Below, piece after piece: positions 5,741-7,544 of a stretch of DNA of 7,544 nucleotides. Position numbers and translations under genes: made by a program. The notes below the pieces were generated by a model, which worked only from the letters and a program-made list of their open reading frames with translations, was not told where the DNA came from and ran no database searches. This stretch comes from JBAXRT01 sp037131065 (GTDB lineage Bacteria > Bacteroidota > Bacteroidia > Bacteroidales > FEN-979). The DNA lies in contig JBAXRT010000135.1 in the NCBI GenBank assembly GCA_037131065.1, positions 1 to 7,544 of the forward strand. The letters run 5' to 3'. Positions within the stretch are counted from its first letter, which is position 1. Every line of letters starts with the position of its first letter.

Positions 5741-6866
5741 AGGTTTATTAGATCTGAGTCTGCTGCCCCTAACCCTTTTCATTGCCCTGACTTTCGTTTT
5801 CCTTATCCAGATCCTCTACTACCTGATTGTTTTCCGCCGGCTTGGATGGTACCGGCGTAAATCCGAACCTGCAAAACCGGCAGGTATCTCCGTTGTCATC
5901 TGCGCCCACAACGAGCATAACAACCTCAAAGAAAATCTTCCCCTGATCCTTGAACAGGACCATCCTGAATTTGAGGTGCTGGTCGTTGACCATGCCTCCG
6001 ACGACGAGACTACCTACCTCCTGAGCGACCTTGGAAAACGTTATCCAAACCTGAAGACCATTGAGATCAGGCAGGATCTGAATTTTTTTACAGGCAAAAA
6101 ATTTCCTCTCTCCATCGGCATCAAGTCGGCCAGCTACGATATTGTCCTGCTTACCGATGCCGACTGTAAACCTGCTTCCCGCGAATGGATCCGGCAGACC
6201 CAGTCATGCTATTCCGGAAAAACCGAGATCGTTCTTGGCTATGGCCCTTACAACAGGGCCAGGGGCTTGCTGAACAGGCTCATCCGTTTCGATACCGCCC
6301 ATATCGCAATCCAGTACCTCTCTTATGCACTTTCGGGGATGCCATACATGGGGGTGGGGAGGAACCTCTCTTATAACAAGGAACTTTTCTACAGGAACAA
6401 TGGATTCATCTCCCATTACAGGATCCGCTCAGGGGATGATGATCTCTTTATAAACCGGGTGGCAGGGAGAGAGAATACCGCCATCATGGTCGAGCCGGGA
6501 AGCTATACCTACTCCGACCCCAAAAAGTCCTTTGAGAAATGGGTCACACAAAAAAAGCGCCATCTCTCCACCAGTAACCACTACAGATTAGGGAACAAAT
6601 TCATGCTTGCCGCATACTCTTTCAGCCTCTGGATGTTCTACATTCTCTTTATCCTGCTGCTGGCACTTAAAATTTCAATTTTCCCGGTACTGGCTGTTTT
6701 CCTTTTGAGACTCACCACGCAGTACATCATCTGGAGCCGCTGCCTGCGCCGCCTGGGTGAAAAAGATTTGTTACCTTTCGTGCTCTTTTACGAGATCATG
6801 CTCCTGCTGCTGAACTCCGGCATCATGATCGCCAACATGTTCCGTAAACCGACCAAATGGAAGTAA
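5733..6866 (+). CDS. Membrane-anchored family 2 glycosyltransferase
   Basis: The 377-residue protein has an N-terminal membrane helix (about 12-34), a cytoplasmic GT-A catalytic domain (about 50-280) and two or three C-terminal membrane segments (about 290-311, 314-330 and 345-367). Catalytic marks are ISVVICAHNE (52-61), VVDHASDDE with Asp86 (84-92), LLTDADCKP (139-147) holding the metal-binding DxD, the acidic SGDDD (233-237) that would carry the catalytic base, and QKKRH (273-277) at the place of the QxxRW motif of processive enzymes. It should use a nucleotide sugar in the cytoplasm to glycosylate a lipid or growing glycan at the inner membrane; sugar and acceptor are not readable. There is no Shine-Dalgarno. 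The next gene starts inside its last codons, so the two are one transcript driven from the divergent region shared with tgt. Confidence 0.92.
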   Translation: MPEGLLDLSLLPLTLFIALTFVFLIQILYYLIVFRRLGWYRRKSEPAKPAGISVVICAHNEHNNLKENLPLILEQDHPEFEVLVVDHASDDETTYLLSDLGKRYPNLKTIEIRQDLNFFTGKKFPLSIGIKSASYDIVLLTDADCKPASREWIRQTQSCYSGKTEIVLGYGPYNRARGLLNRLIRFDTAHIAIQYLSYALSGMPYMGVGRNLSYNKELFYRNNGFISHYRIRSGDDDLFINRVAGRENTAIMVEPGSYTYSDPKKSFEKWVTQKKRHLSTSNHYRLGNKFMLAAYSFSLWMFYILFILLLALKISIFPVLAVFLLRLTTQYIIWSRCLRRLGEKDLLPFVLFYEIMLLLLNSGIMIANMFRKPTKWK

Positions 6867-7465
6867 CCGGCCATCTCACCGAGAAAGCACGACGCGATTA
6901 CCTCCTTGTTCAGAAGGCGATCAGCAATGGTGATCAGAGCGCATATGCTACTCTGCTCAACAACTACCGCGATTCGCTCTATTTCATGATGCTGAAGATG
7001 ACCAATAACCCGACCGACGCCGAAGACCTCACGATTGAAGCATTCGGAAAGGCCTTCAGGAACCTGGGCCAGTATTCATCAGATTTTGCTTTCAGTACCT
7101 GGCTCTTCCGGATCGCTGCAAACAACTGTATCGATTTTCTTCGGAAGAACCGCAGGATCCAGTTTGCCGACGGTTTTGCCGATGATGGAGAAGCTCCGGT
7201 CGATTACCCGTCGACTGTTCCTTCCAATACACTTGACCCGGAGGAGAAGGTCATCGAGAAGCAGAAAATTGCCCTCATGCACGAGGTGGTTGAGAAATTG
7301 AAGCCCCATTACCGGAACCTTATCGAACTCCGCTATTTCAAGGAGTGGTCCTATGAAGAGATCGCCACCGAACTTGATCTTCCGATCGGGACCGTGAAGG
7401 CCCAGCTTTTCCGGGCCCGCGAATTTCTCTACCAGATCCTCCGGAATTCGCAGGAGAAGATCTGA
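6857..7465 (+). CDS. ECF-type RNA polymerase sigma factor (sigma-70 family, region 2 and 4 only)
   Basis: The 202-residue protein has the two-domain plan of ECF sigma factors. Region 2 spans about 26-98, with DAEDLTIEAFGKAFRNL (54-70) and FSTWLFRIAANNCIDFLRKNRR (79-100), which bind core polymerase and the -10 element. An acidic linker follows (101-135). Region 4 spans about 140-192, with a helix-turn-helix at WSYEEIATELDLPIGTVKAQ (164-183) for -35 recognition, followed by LFRARE. It directs core RNA polymerase to a special promoter set. It overlaps the GT2 gene by 10 bases, so it is translated from the same mRNA. No anti-sigma gene (membrane helix with zinc-binding HxxxCxxC) is visible in the window; one could be the next gene, of which only 11 codons are seen. 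The regulated genes are unknown. Confidence 0.95.
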   Translation: MEVTGHLTEKARRDYLLVQKAISNGDQSAYATLLNNYRDSLYFMMLKMTNNPTDAEDLTIEAFGKAFRNLGQYSSDFAFSTWLFRIAANNCIDFLRKNRRIQFADGFADDGEAPVDYPSTVPSNTLDPEEKVIEKQKIALMHEVVEKLKPHYRNLIELRYFKEWSYEEIATELDLPIGTVKAQLFRAREFLYQILRNSQEKI

Positions 7466-7510
7466 CCGGTTTCATAAAATCCCGGAGGGAAAAAACGAAA
7501 ATATTCCAAT

Positions 7511-7544
7511 ATGAAAGAGATTGATTTTAATTCAGCCATACTTC
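7511..7544 (+). CDS. Start of an unidentified gene, cut by the window end
   Basis: An ATG 45 bp after the sigma factor stop opens a frame reading MKEIDFNSAIL that continues past the last base. It is preceded by an A-rich leader typical of the neighbouring starts; a GGAGG at 7484-7488 is 22 bases upstream, too far for a normal Shine-Dalgarno. Same strand and short gap suggest it belongs with the sigma factor transcript. Eleven residues are too few to name a family; an anti-sigma or small accessory protein is possible by position only. Confidence 0.45.
   Translation, partial: MKEIDFNSAIL

Noticed and set aside
7484..7488. GGAGG as ribosome-binding site for the gene at 7511
   Set aside because: The 22-base distance to the ATG is too long and no alternative start lies closer.

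Overview
The window looks like ordinary chromosome from a member of the Bacteroidota, probably an environmental, moderate-GC lineage. The evidence is mixed. TAnnTTTG-type -7 promoter elements face each other in the one divergent intergenic gap. Shine-Dalgarno sequences are essentially absent and starts are preceded by A-rich leaders. Tgt has lost its zinc-ligand cysteines while keeping the catalytic residues, and I believe this form is common in Bacteroidota. tgt also shares an operon with an LptF/LptG-type permease, a neighbourhood I recall from this phylum. No mobile element, CRISPR array, tRNA or rRNA is visible.

Layout. Positions 1-765 (+) are the 3' part of a di-haem cytochrome c peroxidase/MauG-type protein. 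A 64-bp gap that contains tandem heptamers leads to ispE (830-1645, +), a kinase of the MEP isoprenoid pathway. ispE converges on a minus-strand operon across only 24 bp, and that gap is also built of the same heptamer (CTCGTCA) plus inverted copies. The minus operon reads, in transcription order, tgt (5606-4476), a GT39/ArnT-like membrane glycosyltransferase (4476-2743) and an LptF/LptG-family permease (2746-1670). Its genes overlap by 1 and 4 bases, so translation is probably coupled. A 126-bp divergent promoter region (5607-5732) separates this operon from a plus-strand pair: a membrane-anchored GT2 glycosyltransferase (5733-6866) and an ECF-type sigma factor (6857-7465), which overlap by 10 bases. 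A further gene starts at 7511 and runs off the window.

How the genes fit together. Several products point to the cell envelope: the LptF/LptG permease (lipopolysaccharide export), GT39 (transfer of lipid-linked sugar on the periplasmic side), GT2 (cytoplasmic-face glycosyl transfer at the membrane) and the peroxidase (periplasmic). IspE feeds polyprenol synthesis, which supplies lipid carriers for such sugars, but this link is general and no regulon is visible. I see no clearly new multi-gene system. The points most worth a second look are the heptamer repeats on both sides of ispE, which form its stop codon and the intergenic hairpin; the zinc-site loss in Tgt; the GT39 gene with an extra C-terminal beta-rich domain between tgt and the permease; and the promoter and mini-ORF arrangement in the divergent region.
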